45,297 nucleotides of DNA from assembly GCA_019090895.1 (NCBI GenBank), contig JAHRVB010000026.1:1-45297 (forward strand), given 5' to 3'. A program made the translations under genes and the position numbers. The stretch is from Kangiellaceae bacterium (GTDB lineage: Bacteria > Pseudomonadota > Gammaproteobacteria > Enterobacterales > Kangiellaceae). Of this stretch, positions 17,829-26,545 are shown in pieces (within the stretch, counting starts at the first letter, position 1; the number at the start of each line of letters is the position of its first letter). The notes under the pieces were generated by a model. It was not told the DNA's origin, ran no database searches, and was given only the letters and a program-made list of their open reading frames with translations.

Positions 17829-18863
17829 ATGCAGAATAAAAACATAACGATTAATGATGTAGCTAAACTTGCCGGGGTTTCTAAACGCACAGTATCGCGT
17901 GTAATTAATCGCTCCCCTTTAGTCGGTGAAAAGACTCGGGAACGAGTAGAATCTATTATTAAGGACGTTAATTTTAGCCCAGACAAACAAGCAAGAGGTC
18001 TAGCCTCAAGCAAATCTTATCTGTTAGGTTTGATCTATGACAACTTTGACGCCTTGTCCATCATTCAAGTTCAACGTGGTGCCATTTCGGTATGTACCGA
18101 GCTAGGTTATGAATTGGTTGTCCATCCTTGTGAATCAAGTAATGATGCGTTTATTGAAGAATGTTTAAACGCAATTTCGGGCTCAAAACTAGACGGCGTA
18201 ATCATTTTACCACCAGTTTCCGAAAATAAAGAACTCGCAGCAGCTTTACGGGAAGCTAATTGTCCTTATGTCCGTATCGCTTCAGTCGATTTTGACGATA
18301 CCGAAAATGTTGTGGTGTCTGACGAGCGAGAAGCGATGAAAGGTATGGCCGATCACTTTGTCGAATTAGGTCACAAAGAAATTGGTTTTATATCAGGTCC
18401 TTTAAGCTTTCACTCTTCAAGAGAAAGAATGGAAGGCTTTTTATCTGAACTTGAAAAATTTGGTATAACTGTCGCAGAAGAGTCTATTAAAGAAGGAAAA
18501 AATAGTTTCGAAAGCGGAATCGCCTGTGCGAAAGAACTATTGTCCAAGAATAAGAACCTCACCGCAATCATTGCAAATAATGATGATATGGCCGCCGGTG
18601 TATTACGTTTGGCTAATGATATGGGGATCGATGTGCCCGCTCAACTCTCTGTAGCAGGCTTTGATGATAACTTACTCGCGTCTCGAATTATCCCATCCCT
18701 AACGACGATAAACAGACCAATCAATAATATGGCTGCGTTGGCTACCCAGAAATTGATCAACAAAATTCAAAGTGAAAATAGTTTACCGCTAACCCTAAAT
18801 TCGGAAATAAAACCAAAACTTATTATTAGAGAATCAACGGATACTATGAAAGAAAACAAGTAG
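17829..18863 (+). CDS. LacI-family transcriptional regulator of the pectin locus
   Basis: A 344-residue regulator. The N-terminal LacI helix-turn-helix (about 5-25, INDVAKLAGVSKRTVSRVIN) and hinge (PDKQARGLASSKS) are followed by a periplasmic-binding-protein-like effector domain (about 62-335) with VAGFDDNLLASRIIPSLTTI. It lies 115 bp after the TRAP genes on the same strand and ends 8 bp from the convergent CE12-CE8 gene. It is the only local regulator beside the uronate genes. It is therefore the best candidate to bind the TGCCACCGGTAGCA palindromes, probably as a repressor relieved by a pathway intermediate such as KDG. It plays the role that IclR- or GntR-type KdgR/UxuR/ExuR proteins play elsewhere. 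Confidence 0.9.
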   Translation: MQNKNITINDVAKLAGVSKRTVSRVINRSPLVGEKTRERVESIIKDVNFSPDKQARGLASSKSYLLGLIYDNFDALSIIQVQRGAISVCTELGYELVVHPCESSNDAFIEECLNAISGSKLDGVIILPPVSENKELAAALREANCPYVRIASVDFDDTENVVVSDEREAMKGMADHFVELGHKEIGFISGPLSFHSSRERMEGFLSELEKFGITVAEESIKEGKNSFESGIACAKELLSKNKNLTAIIANNDDMAAGVLRLANDMGIDVPAQLSVAGFDDNLLASRIIPSLTTINRPINNMAALATQKLINKIQSENSLPLTLNSEIKPKLIIRESTDTMKENK

Positions 18864-18871
18864 TGGTTCTT

Positions 18872-20737
18872 TTAAAGGCTTGGAATTTCCCAGCCATTTA
18901 ATAGTTGATCGATATTAAAATCGCTAGCTGATTGATCCGGTAATCCATCTCTCAGTTTTAGCTTGATTCTATTAAATCTACCCGGACCAGAGCTAACGAA
19001 TTCGTAGAAACGCGAATCCTCTGGCTGAAACCAAGTATTTTTACTGCCGTCTCGACTGGTACCGCGCATCGCGAACCAGGCTTTAGCTTTTATATGGTCA
19101 TCCATCCAAGTATTGATAAATACGCTAGAACCGATCGCCTTCGGATCAGCATAGCGACCGTCAGAAAAAGTCGTCGTCGGATGCCAGGGTCTACCTAAAT
19201 AAACGCTATTTTCAGCCACGTCAGAATATTTCTCTAAACGACAATTAATAAAAACAAAACCAAAGTTTTGAGAAATATCCGTGCTAGGCGCTGAAATATA
19301 ACTAATATTTGAACTCAAATTATTTCTTGGTTGAGTCACAATCTTTGAATTCAATAGAATAGCTTGGCCTGCCCCAAAAATAAAATCGACGTTGCCACTT
19401 ATCTCTGAGTTTTCAAACAGACTCAATCCTGAATTTACAAAAAGTGTATCTTGAAACCCTATGATGGACACGTCTCTAAAATAGGCCCTATCACTATCTT
19501 CGTTAAGCAAAAGAGACACAGCTTGACCACGTGTTTTATTAGGGTCGCTTTTTGCAAGAATATCGTTACTAAGATAATCAAAGCTGTTTTTAATGGTTAA
19601 TTCAAACGCGCTAAAATTGGCCGCAGAAATAGTCAGAGAGGCTGACTTAGTCGTCCCCATAGGCTTTTGAGTTCCTTTAACGAACGAGCCCGCCGAATCA
19701 TCGTATTCAATAATGGTGTACTCTCTGCCCGAACCAAGCAATTGGATGTTTGGTTTATCTATCTTCATTTTTTCGTGATAAATGCCGGGCAAGATTTTAA
19801 TCGTAAATTTGTCTAAAGAGTTTTTTGGAGCCGCTTTGATAGCCTCAGAAAGAGAATTATAAATAGGTTGTTTTGAATACCCGTCGAGTTTTACCAGCTG
19901 TTTTTCTGTCTTATACACGACAGAGTGAAAGAGTGTTTTTTTCAACTCAGATTCTTGTATTCGATCTAATTGCTCAGCAGACAACAGATAAGTCATTGGT
20001 ATCAACTTATTGGCCTTGATATCATCAACCACCAATCGAGCGATCGCAAGAGCCCCGTTACGATTCAAGTGTGTATTATCTTTAGCACCATCAGGATGAA
20101 AAATTGACTCGTCTTTTTCTAGCCATAGAAATAAATTTTTCGATAAATTATCACCCAAGGATTGCACAAGATGTTTAGAAGTGTTGTTCAAATCTATATA
20201 GCTAATCTGTAGTTCGTCCGCGAGCTCTTTCATACTGCTAGGGTACTGGCCATGAGTATCGACGAGTACCCCCTTATCATTGAATTTACGACGGACTATA
20301 GAGCTTAGCAAGACAGGTACTGCGTTTGCTTTTCTCACATCGGTGAGCATTTTCGCTAAATTATTTTTATAACTTGTGGATGCCTGCGAGAACCTTGTTG
20401 GGTCGTTCTTCTTCTGGTCATTATGGCCAAATTGAATAAAGACATAGTCCCCCTGATTTAGCTGATGTTGGACCTGTCGCCAACGACCTTCGTCAATAAA
20501 ACTCTTACTACTTCTTCCATTAATAGCGTGATTGACAATATTAACTTGGTTTGTGAAATACCAAGAAAATACTTGTCCCCAACCATACTCTGGATTGTTG
20601 ATTGGGTCGGATTTGGTAGCCATGGTTGAGTCTCCAACCATGTGAATAGTGATCCGCTTTTCCTCAGCAAGAACAGACTCAGAACCAAGCAAGAATATTA
20701 CTAGAGTAAGAATTAGAGTTCCTAAGATATGTCGCAT
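18872..20737 (-). CDS. Bifunctional CE12 acetylesterase - CE8 pectin methylesterase
   Basis: A 621-residue secreted fusion. A signal peptide (cleavage near VLA-EE, residue 24) precedes an SGNH/GDSL esterase domain of the rhamnogalacturonan acetylesterase type (about 28-255), with nucleophile motif GDSTMA (S37), block GHND and the Asp/His block DNTHLN near 217. The second half (about 275-620) is a right-handed beta-helix pectin methylesterase with QDTL (about 428), GNVDFIFG (about 447) and LGRPW (about 513). It would remove acetyl and methyl esters from pectin in the periplasm or outside the cell, exposing galacturonan to the GH28 enzymes. It is last in the minus-strand hydrolase operon, 28 bp after the GH105 gene. 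Both catalytic sets appear complete. Confidence 0.92.
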   Translation of the reverse strand: MRHILGTLILTLVIFLLGSESVLAEEKRITIHMVGDSTMATKSDPINNPEYGWGQVFSWYFTNQVNIVNHAINGRSSKSFIDEGRWRQVQHQLNQGDYVFIQFGHNDQKKNDPTRFSQASTSYKNNLAKMLTDVRKANAVPVLLSSIVRRKFNDKGVLVDTHGQYPSSMKELADELQISYIDLNNTSKHLVQSLGDNLSKNLFLWLEKDESIFHPDGAKDNTHLNRNGALAIARLVVDDIKANKLIPMTYLLSAEQLDRIQESELKKTLFHSVVYKTEKQLVKLDGYSKQPIYNSLSEAIKAAPKNSLDKFTIKILPGIYHEKMKIDKPNIQLLGSGREYTIIEYDDSAGSFVKGTQKPMGTTKSASLTISAANFSAFELTIKNSFDYLSNDILAKSDPNKTRGQAVSLLLNEDSDRAYFRDVSIIGFQDTLFVNSGLSLFENSEISGNVDFIFGAGQAILLNSKIVTQPRNNLSSNISYISAPSTDISQNFGFVFINCRLEKYSDVAENSVYLGRPWHPTTTFSDGRYADPKAIGSSVFINTWMDDHIKAKAWFAMRGTSRDGSKNTWFQPEDSRFYEFVSSGPGRFNRIKLKLRDGLPDQSASDFNIDQLLNGWEIPSL

Positions 20738-20765
20738 TGCATTGACCTGTTACAAGTGATGAAAC

Positions 20766-23342
20766 TTAATTATCAAGTGAAGCTTCATTGCTCAACAATT
20801 TATACATCTCTATCCCGGAAAAAATAAATGGACCGTTTCCTTTTGGGTCATTCTTCCAAATAGGTTCACTCATATAATATTGATAACTACCGTCTCTACC
20901 GAACCCTAGTCCAGCGACAAGACATTGATTGGTCATACTGATTGAACCATCTTGGTGAGACAGTACGAATTCATTAATTAACCCTTGATATCCTCGAGTG
21001 GCATTTTTGCGATACGTAGAACTGATATAATTGTTGTTGATCGCTTTGGCAAAGAAATAAACAAACATTGCGCTAGCAGTAGATTCTCGATAGTTACCAA
21101 CACTCGCAGGTTGTTCCATAATCTGCCACCAAGTACCCGTCGTTGGATCTTGGACCTTAGCAATGCCTTCGGCCAATTCATTTGCGATCTCGATGAGTTC
21201 ATTACGCAGTTCAGATTTTTCTTTTGGAAGGTGATCTAATACGTCTACTAGACCCATAACAAACCAACCCAAACCTCTGCCCCAAAAATAACTAGAACGT
21301 CCAGTTTCCTTATCTGCCCAATCCTGTTTCTTTTGTTCGTCCCACGCATGATAATAGAGACCCGTTTGCTTATCCTTTAAGTATTTTCTGGCGAGTCGGA
21401 ATTCTTTAACAACTTGCTCTAGAGTGTCTGTTTGCTGCTGCCCTTCTTCAAACATCATGGCGTATTCTGCAAGAAACGGCATACCCATATAAACGCCATC
21501 TAACCAAACTTGACTGGTATACTTTTGTTTATGCCAAAAAGCACCTTGGGTAGTCTTAGGTTGTTCAGCTAGCTGTTTTCTCAAATGTCCTGCTGCAGTT
21601 CTATACTTCTTATGATTAGTATCTTTGTAGAGTTTGAGTAAATTCCTCCCTGGAGCAACGCTGTCAATATTGAATTTTTTCTGTTTATATTTCCTTATGT
21701 CGCCCTCTTCAGTAATAAATGTAGCAGTTACTTTCTCAATCACCTCAGAGTGATTTTTATCTCCTGTAAGAGATGCAAGTTCATAATAGGCCAATGGCTG
21801 AAGTCCAACAATGTCATATTCGAATTTTGGCTTTCGCTTTCGGTTCTCGTCCCAGCCATTATAATGATAGTTCAAGGCTTTGCGCTTAAGTTCAGAGTCA
21901 GCTAGTTTGGTACTCCACGAAAGTGCATCGGCAGCCTTAATCTCGATGACTGTTTGCGACTGACTCAATGCGGTCTTCAATCGTGAACGGGGATCTATAG
22001 TCAACTTTTCAGTTTCTTGGTCCAAATATTCAATAAATTTATCTTTGCTAGATATGCTACTTTCTGGCTCCCAGGCAGCAGCAAATAAATAATTTAATTT
22101 CTGCTGGCTTTTCTTGCCGCTCGGTTTCAATATGGCCAAATAATTCTTTTCATCTTGGGTTACTTTCAGCAAATCTTCTCTCTTGAAGAATATAGCCATT
22201 CCCAACATCGAATCGTCCAAACTTTGTTTACCCCAACTGGCTATATAAGAATACGCTTTGCCAGTAATATCTAATTCACCAACAATTAACTCTGTTTCTT
22301 TATGTTTAACCACTCCTGTTGCCATTGCCGGTATGTCGTTAGTAAATTGCAATTCAACATTCGCTAAACGGCTACCTGCGTTCATAGAAATGTTAGCCGT
22401 CAAGTCTTGAATGTTAAGGCTATTATTCCAATCGTTGTAGTTAATTTTTATTGAAGATCGTAAGTCACCATTTTCTAATACCGTTGCTTTCCAGTTTCCA
22501 ACGTCAGAAACAAGTGACAACTTATTATCATTCCACAGTCCAAATCCGCCAGAGCCGAGTGAACTTCCAACTTTTAGAATATCCATCCCCCAAGGTTGCA
22601 TATGGTGATATGAGTCATAACCATCAAGCCCAACTTTTTGTAAGGCGGGCTCGCTAGTATTCTTACCAAATATATCAAATCCATTCCGCCAATCTAAGTA
22701 AATTCTGTAACCCACTTTATCGGACTCTATGCCAGGTCCTTCATAGCGTATCCAATTAGAATGGTCAGTGTAATGGGCCGGTGGAGAGAGCTCCGTAACA
22801 TTAACAAACTCACCGCCAGTATATTCTTTGAAATCGCCCTTTTTCTTCTTGGAATGGGATATCCATTCGCCACCTGTTTTGTGAGAAATCTCTGCTTGAG
22901 TACGTTTAACTTTGTAAGAGTTTTTAGATTTTTTTGATGCAGATTTAATCACATAAGTAACTGGCTCGTTTCCTTCAAGATCAGCAAGAAAAAAAACTGA
23001 ATCATTAATACCATCATAGTCAGTATCAATATCCTGACTCGGTATCAAGTTCGAATTAACACTGACGAATAATTCTATCGCTTGCTGATTATTCTTGGAA
23101 ATCCCCAGGTCGTAATAGCTTATATAGACAGGCTGGTCGTTTCGAGCGAAGACAGACGGATTCGTCAGTTCCACCTGTGCAATTTGAGTAGATTTAGTAG
23201 CGGCCTTTTTATCAAACGAATCAAGCTCGCTCGCTGGTCCACTTGTTTCTCCACAGCTGGCGGTAAAAAACGCCGTCAATAAAGGAACTGTAATAAAAAA
23301 TAAACATTTGCTGGTAATCGACTTTTCTTTAGTTCTATTCAT
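20766..23342 (-). CDS. DUF4861 - GH105 unsaturated uronyl hydrolase fusion lipoprotein
   Basis: An 858-residue lipoprotein with lipobox TASC (Cys30). After a short beta-rich N-terminal region, residues about 155-430 match DUF4861 (RYEGPGIESDKVGYRIYLDWRN, then GMDILKVGSSLGSGGFG). Residues about 490-850 are a GH105 (alpha/alpha)6 barrel with QVWLDGVYMGMPF (catalytic Asp), YYHAWDEQ and FWGRGLGWFVMG. GH105 enzymes hydrate and remove terminal unsaturated galacturonate from lyase-cleaved rhamnogalacturonan or pectin, releasing the substrate of KduI. The DUF4861 role is unknown. It sits 54 bp after uxaC and 28 bp before the CE12-CE8 gene. The membrane anchor suggests periplasmic action on imported oligomers. 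Confidence 0.9.
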   Translation of the reverse strand: MNRTKEKSITSKCLFFITVPLLTAFFTASCGETSGPASELDSFDKKAATKSTQIAQVELTNPSVFARNDQPVYISYYDLGISKNNQQAIELFVSVNSNLIPSQDIDTDYDGINDSVFFLADLEGNEPVTYVIKSASKKSKNSYKVKRTQAEISHKTGGEWISHSKKKKGDFKEYTGGEFVNVTELSPPAHYTDHSNWIRYEGPGIESDKVGYRIYLDWRNGFDIFGKNTSEPALQKVGLDGYDSYHHMQPWGMDILKVGSSLGSGGFGLWNDNKLSLVSDVGNWKATVLENGDLRSSIKINYNDWNNSLNIQDLTANISMNAGSRLANVELQFTNDIPAMATGVVKHKETELIVGELDITGKAYSYIASWGKQSLDDSMLGMAIFFKREDLLKVTQDEKNYLAILKPSGKKSQQKLNYLFAAAWEPESSISSKDKFIEYLDQETEKLTIDPRSRLKTALSQSQTVIEIKAADALSWSTKLADSELKRKALNYHYNGWDENRKRKPKFEYDIVGLQPLAYYELASLTGDKNHSEVIEKVTATFITEEGDIRKYKQKKFNIDSVAPGRNLLKLYKDTNHKKYRTAAGHLRKQLAEQPKTTQGAFWHKQKYTSQVWLDGVYMGMPFLAEYAMMFEEGQQQTDTLEQVVKEFRLARKYLKDKQTGLYYHAWDEQKKQDWADKETGRSSYFWGRGLGWFVMGLVDVLDHLPKEKSELRNELIEIANELAEGIAKVQDPTTGTWWQIMEQPASVGNYRESTASAMFVYFFAKAINNNYISSTYRKNATRGYQGLINEFVLSHQDGSISMTNQCLVAGLGFGRDGSYQYYMSEPIWKNDPKGNGPFIFSGIEMYKLLSNEASLDN

Positions 23343-23396
23343 TTTTATTCGCCCGTTGTTTTTTCGAACTGTTCAGGTAATGCGCTACGGTATTCG

Positions 23397-24842
23397 TTAG
23401 TACAGTTTATAGGCCTTTTTAACAAGTCCATAGGTTAACTGATAAGCCAGCTTATGCGCCTCAGTTTCCGAAATTTGGTGATTTGCAATCAACTCCGCTA
23501 AATATCGGCAATCAACTCGACGTGCAACATCATGTCGCGCTGGAATAGAAAGAAATGCGCGAGTATCATCGTTAAAGCCGACTGTATTATAAAATCCTGC
23601 GGTTTCTGTCACTTGTTGTCTAAACCTCAACATTCCCCCAGGACTGTCGTGAAACCACCAAGCAGGGCCAAGTTTAAGGCTAGGATAGTGTCCCGCAAGC
23701 GGTGCGAGTTCTCGGCTATAGGTTGTTTCATCTAGAGTAAACAAAATGATATTCAGGTTAGGGTTATTACCGTATTTGCTTAGCATGGGTTTTAATGCAT
23801 TGACATACTCGGTTTGCATTGGAATATCTGCGCCTTTATCTCTGCCATAAATATCAAATACAGATTGATTATGGTTTCGGTGCGCTCCGGGATGAATTTG
23901 CATTACCATTCCGTCTTCGATACTCATACCCGCAAGTTCTGTTAACATTTGGCCGCGGAATAGTTCGTGCTGCTGCGCGGTCGCTTTGCCTGTCATGCAG
24001 TGATCAAGTAACTTTTGACATTCCAATGGTGATAAGTCTGCAGTTAATGCCGATGGATGGCCGTGATCCGTTGCTGTTGCGCGGCCTTCGATTCTAAAAT
24101 ATTCTCTGCGCGCTCGAATAGCCTTAAGGTAGCCATTCCAAGTTGATGTGTTCTCTTTTGTGAGTTCACTTAAAGTTGCTAGGTTCTCGGTAAATTCTTC
24201 GTTACTGGGATCAACTACATCGTCTGGCCTAAAAGTTGTAATGACGCGTTTGTCCATTTTACTATTCTTAATATCTTTGTGATAACGAAGGTCATTCAAT
24301 GCGCCTTCTGTCGTTGCTATCAACTCGATATTAAAAGTGTCCATCAATGTATTGGGTAAAAATGCTTCAGTGGTGAGCTGCTGTGTAATTCGTTGATAAT
24401 AGTCTTGTGCATTAATACTCGATAGTTTTTCATTCAAACCAAATACACTATGGAAAACATAATCGAGCCAATATCCACTCGGGGTACCAGCAAACAGATG
24501 ATAATTATCAGCAAATAACTGCCATACTCCTTCGGGTTCAAATGCCGCTGGCTGTTGTTGCTTTCCTAGCTCTCCGTGGTGAGGGATTCCTAATTTTTCG
24601 AGGTCAATACCCTGGCTATATAACATTCTAAATACGTAATGATCGGGCTTAATAAATAACTCAAAAGCGTTACCAAAGTTTTTATTCTCAGCGAACCAAC
24701 GTGGATCCGTATGTCCATGGGGACTAACGATGGGTAGATCTTTTATTTCTTGATAGAGACTTCTGGCAATCGCCACTACCGTTGGGTCGCTTGAAAAAAG
24801 CCTGTCTGGATGTAAGCTCAGCGACTGTTTCGGGTCGTTCAT
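23397..24842 (-). CDS. uxaC: Glucuronate/galacturonate isomerase
   Basis: A 481-residue cytoplasmic isomerase turning D-galacturonate into D-tagaturonate (and D-glucuronate into D-fructuronate), the first step of the saturated uronate branch. It has the amidohydrolase-like barrel of the family with the metal-binding start SPHGHTDPRWFAEN, later MQIHPGAHRNHN, and the C-terminal FNDDTRAFLSIPARHDVARRVDCRYLAELI. Length is normal. AGGA lies 7 bases before the ATG. It is encoded among the extracytoplasmic hydrolases rather than with uxaB-uxaA, so substrate release and its first cytoplasmic step share a transcript. Confidence 0.96.
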   Translation of the reverse strand: MNDPKQSLSLHPDRLFSSDPTVVAIARSLYQEIKDLPIVSPHGHTDPRWFAENKNFGNAFELFIKPDHYVFRMLYSQGIDLEKLGIPHHGELGKQQQPAAFEPEGVWQLFADNYHLFAGTPSGYWLDYVFHSVFGLNEKLSSINAQDYYQRITQQLTTEAFLPNTLMDTFNIELIATTEGALNDLRYHKDIKNSKMDKRVITTFRPDDVVDPSNEEFTENLATLSELTKENTSTWNGYLKAIRARREYFRIEGRATATDHGHPSALTADLSPLECQKLLDHCMTGKATAQQHELFRGQMLTELAGMSIEDGMVMQIHPGAHRNHNQSVFDIYGRDKGADIPMQTEYVNALKPMLSKYGNNPNLNIILFTLDETTYSRELAPLAGHYPSLKLGPAWWFHDSPGGMLRFRQQVTETAGFYNTVGFNDDTRAFLSIPARHDVARRVDCRYLAELIANHQISETEAHKLAYQLTYGLVKKAYKLY

Positions 24843-24981
24843 TTCTGTTTCCTTTATATAAAATGGTCATCTCAATTGACCGTTATAATTTATTAGCTTG
24901 AGTTCACACCTACTGACATCAAGTTCATTTAACTGAATACTTCAATTACTCTCTAAGCACGAATTTATTGAGTAACATCCA

Positions 24982-26427
24982 TTAACCCTGATTCAATAAT
25001 TGATCCGCACTGACTTTCGAACCATTTATGCTCACATTAACGAGTGAGAACTTACTGACATGTTGGACTATCGACTTATTTTTTACATTTCTGAATTGGC
25101 AATTTTCAAGATTGAAATCTTGAATTGGCGCGCGCTCAAATCCTTGAAGATGCAGCGCTTTATCAAGAATATTGTTGCAATTCAGATTCTCGATTTTTAT
25201 GTCTCGCACAATGGGGTCAAACTTTCCCTTGTCCCCTTCTTCGTAGAAAAAATTAATCACGATTGCGTTTTGCACAGTACCGACTTCGATGTTTCTAACC
25301 CGAATATGCTCAATTAAACCTCCACGAACTGAATTGGTCTTTATTCGAATAACTCGTTCTAGATGAGGGCTATTCATGACACAGTTTTCAACGAAAACAT
25401 TATTGACACCACCGGAGATTTCGCTACCGATCACAACACCTCCATGACCGTCTTTCATATTGCAATCAGCAATAACAATATTTTGGCTCGGTGTTGCTAA
25501 TCGACGCCCGTCGGCGTTTCTGCCCGATTTAATCGCAATACAATCATCACCGGTATCAAAGGTACAGTTTTCTATTAATACATGATCGCAAGATTCTGGA
25601 TTACAACCATCTGAATTGGGACCGTGACTCAAAAATGACACGCCTTTCACGGTCACGTGTTTACATAAAACAGGATTTAAAAGCCAAAATGGTGAATTCT
25701 TGATTGTCACATCTTCTACCAATACTCTTTCACAACCATAAGGTTGAAACAGTGGTGGGCGTAAAAACGCACCATCACCGTAGACACGTTCAGCAACAGG
25801 TACGCCATCTTCGGCATCTTTCATGAGTTTTTGCCGAGCGACTTTTTGATCTTCGTCTTTAATAAGGTCCCAATGAGCATCGTCTCGTGGTCCTTTCCAA
25901 GGCCACCAAGTTTGATTGTCGGCATTCCCGTTCAAAACACCTTTTCCCGTTATGGCTATATTTTCTTGCTTATATGCATATACGAGTGGCGAGTAACCCA
26001 TTAACTCTAATCCTTCCCAGCGAGTTAGTACTTCAGGTAAATATTTTTTAGGGTCTTTATTAAAGCTAATCATTGCTCCTTCTTGGAGATGAAGATTAAC
26101 GTTCGATAATAGATGAATCGGCCCACAAGAGTATTCACCTGGCGCTACATTAACTCGGCCGCCACCCAGACGGTGGCATTCGCTAATTGCGTTTTTAAAG
26201 GCTTCAGTATTATCGAACTCGCCATTATTTTGCGCTCCAAAATCTGAAACTTGCAGTGTTCTTCTAGCAAAACTTGTCGATTGAATTGCAAGCCTAATAT
26301 TTTTAGCTAACACCCAGTCATCAGCTGCGAGCAATTCTGAGGATTGATCAGATAACCCACAACTAGTCAGCGGCAATACTGCGCTGGCTGTCAAACCTTT
26401 GAGTAGTAATCTTCTAGTTGAATCCAC
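24982..26427 (-). CDS. GH28 polygalacturonase-type hydrolase (canonical active site)
   Basis: A 481-residue right-handed beta-helix enzyme that hydrolyses alpha-1,4 bonds between galacturonate residues. All four GH28 motifs are present: NSD near residue 270, TGDDC near 292, the catalytic-His motif GHGG near 325 and RIK near 361. The N-terminus has TRRLLLKG followed by a lipobox LTSC (Cys23), consistent with a Tat-exported lipoprotein. The large internal segment with DNQTWWPWKGP and the domain layout resemble bacterial exo-acting GH28 enzymes, which fits release of galacturonate for UxaC. The start is GTG, with AGGCGG eight bases upstream. It follows its paralogue by about 120 bp. Confidence 0.92.
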   Translation of the reverse strand: MDSTRRLLLKGLTASAVLPLTSCGLSDQSSELLAADDWVLAKNIRLAIQSTSFARRTLQVSDFGAQNNGEFDNTEAFKNAISECHRLGGGRVNVAPGEYSCGPIHLLSNVNLHLQEGAMISFNKDPKKYLPEVLTRWEGLELMGYSPLVYAYKQENIAITGKGVLNGNADNQTWWPWKGPRDDAHWDLIKDEDQKVARQKLMKDAEDGVPVAERVYGDGAFLRPPLFQPYGCERVLVEDVTIKNSPFWLLNPVLCKHVTVKGVSFLSHGPNSDGCNPESCDHVLIENCTFDTGDDCIAIKSGRNADGRRLATPSQNIVIADCNMKDGHGGVVIGSEISGGVNNVFVENCVMNSPHLERVIRIKTNSVRGGLIEHIRVRNIEVGTVQNAIVINFFYEEGDKGKFDPIVRDIKIENLNCNNILDKALHLQGFERAPIQDFNLENCQFRNVKNKSIVQHVSKFSLVNVSINGSKVSADQLLNQG

Positions 26428-26545
26428 TTGATAAACCGCCTGTAATCTAATTTTAATTTTTCAGTTAACACCCAGTTAATTGAAGCTCCGAACCTATTAA
26501 ATGGTAAAACCTATTAAATAGTATTGCCTATAAATCGCTCATTGA

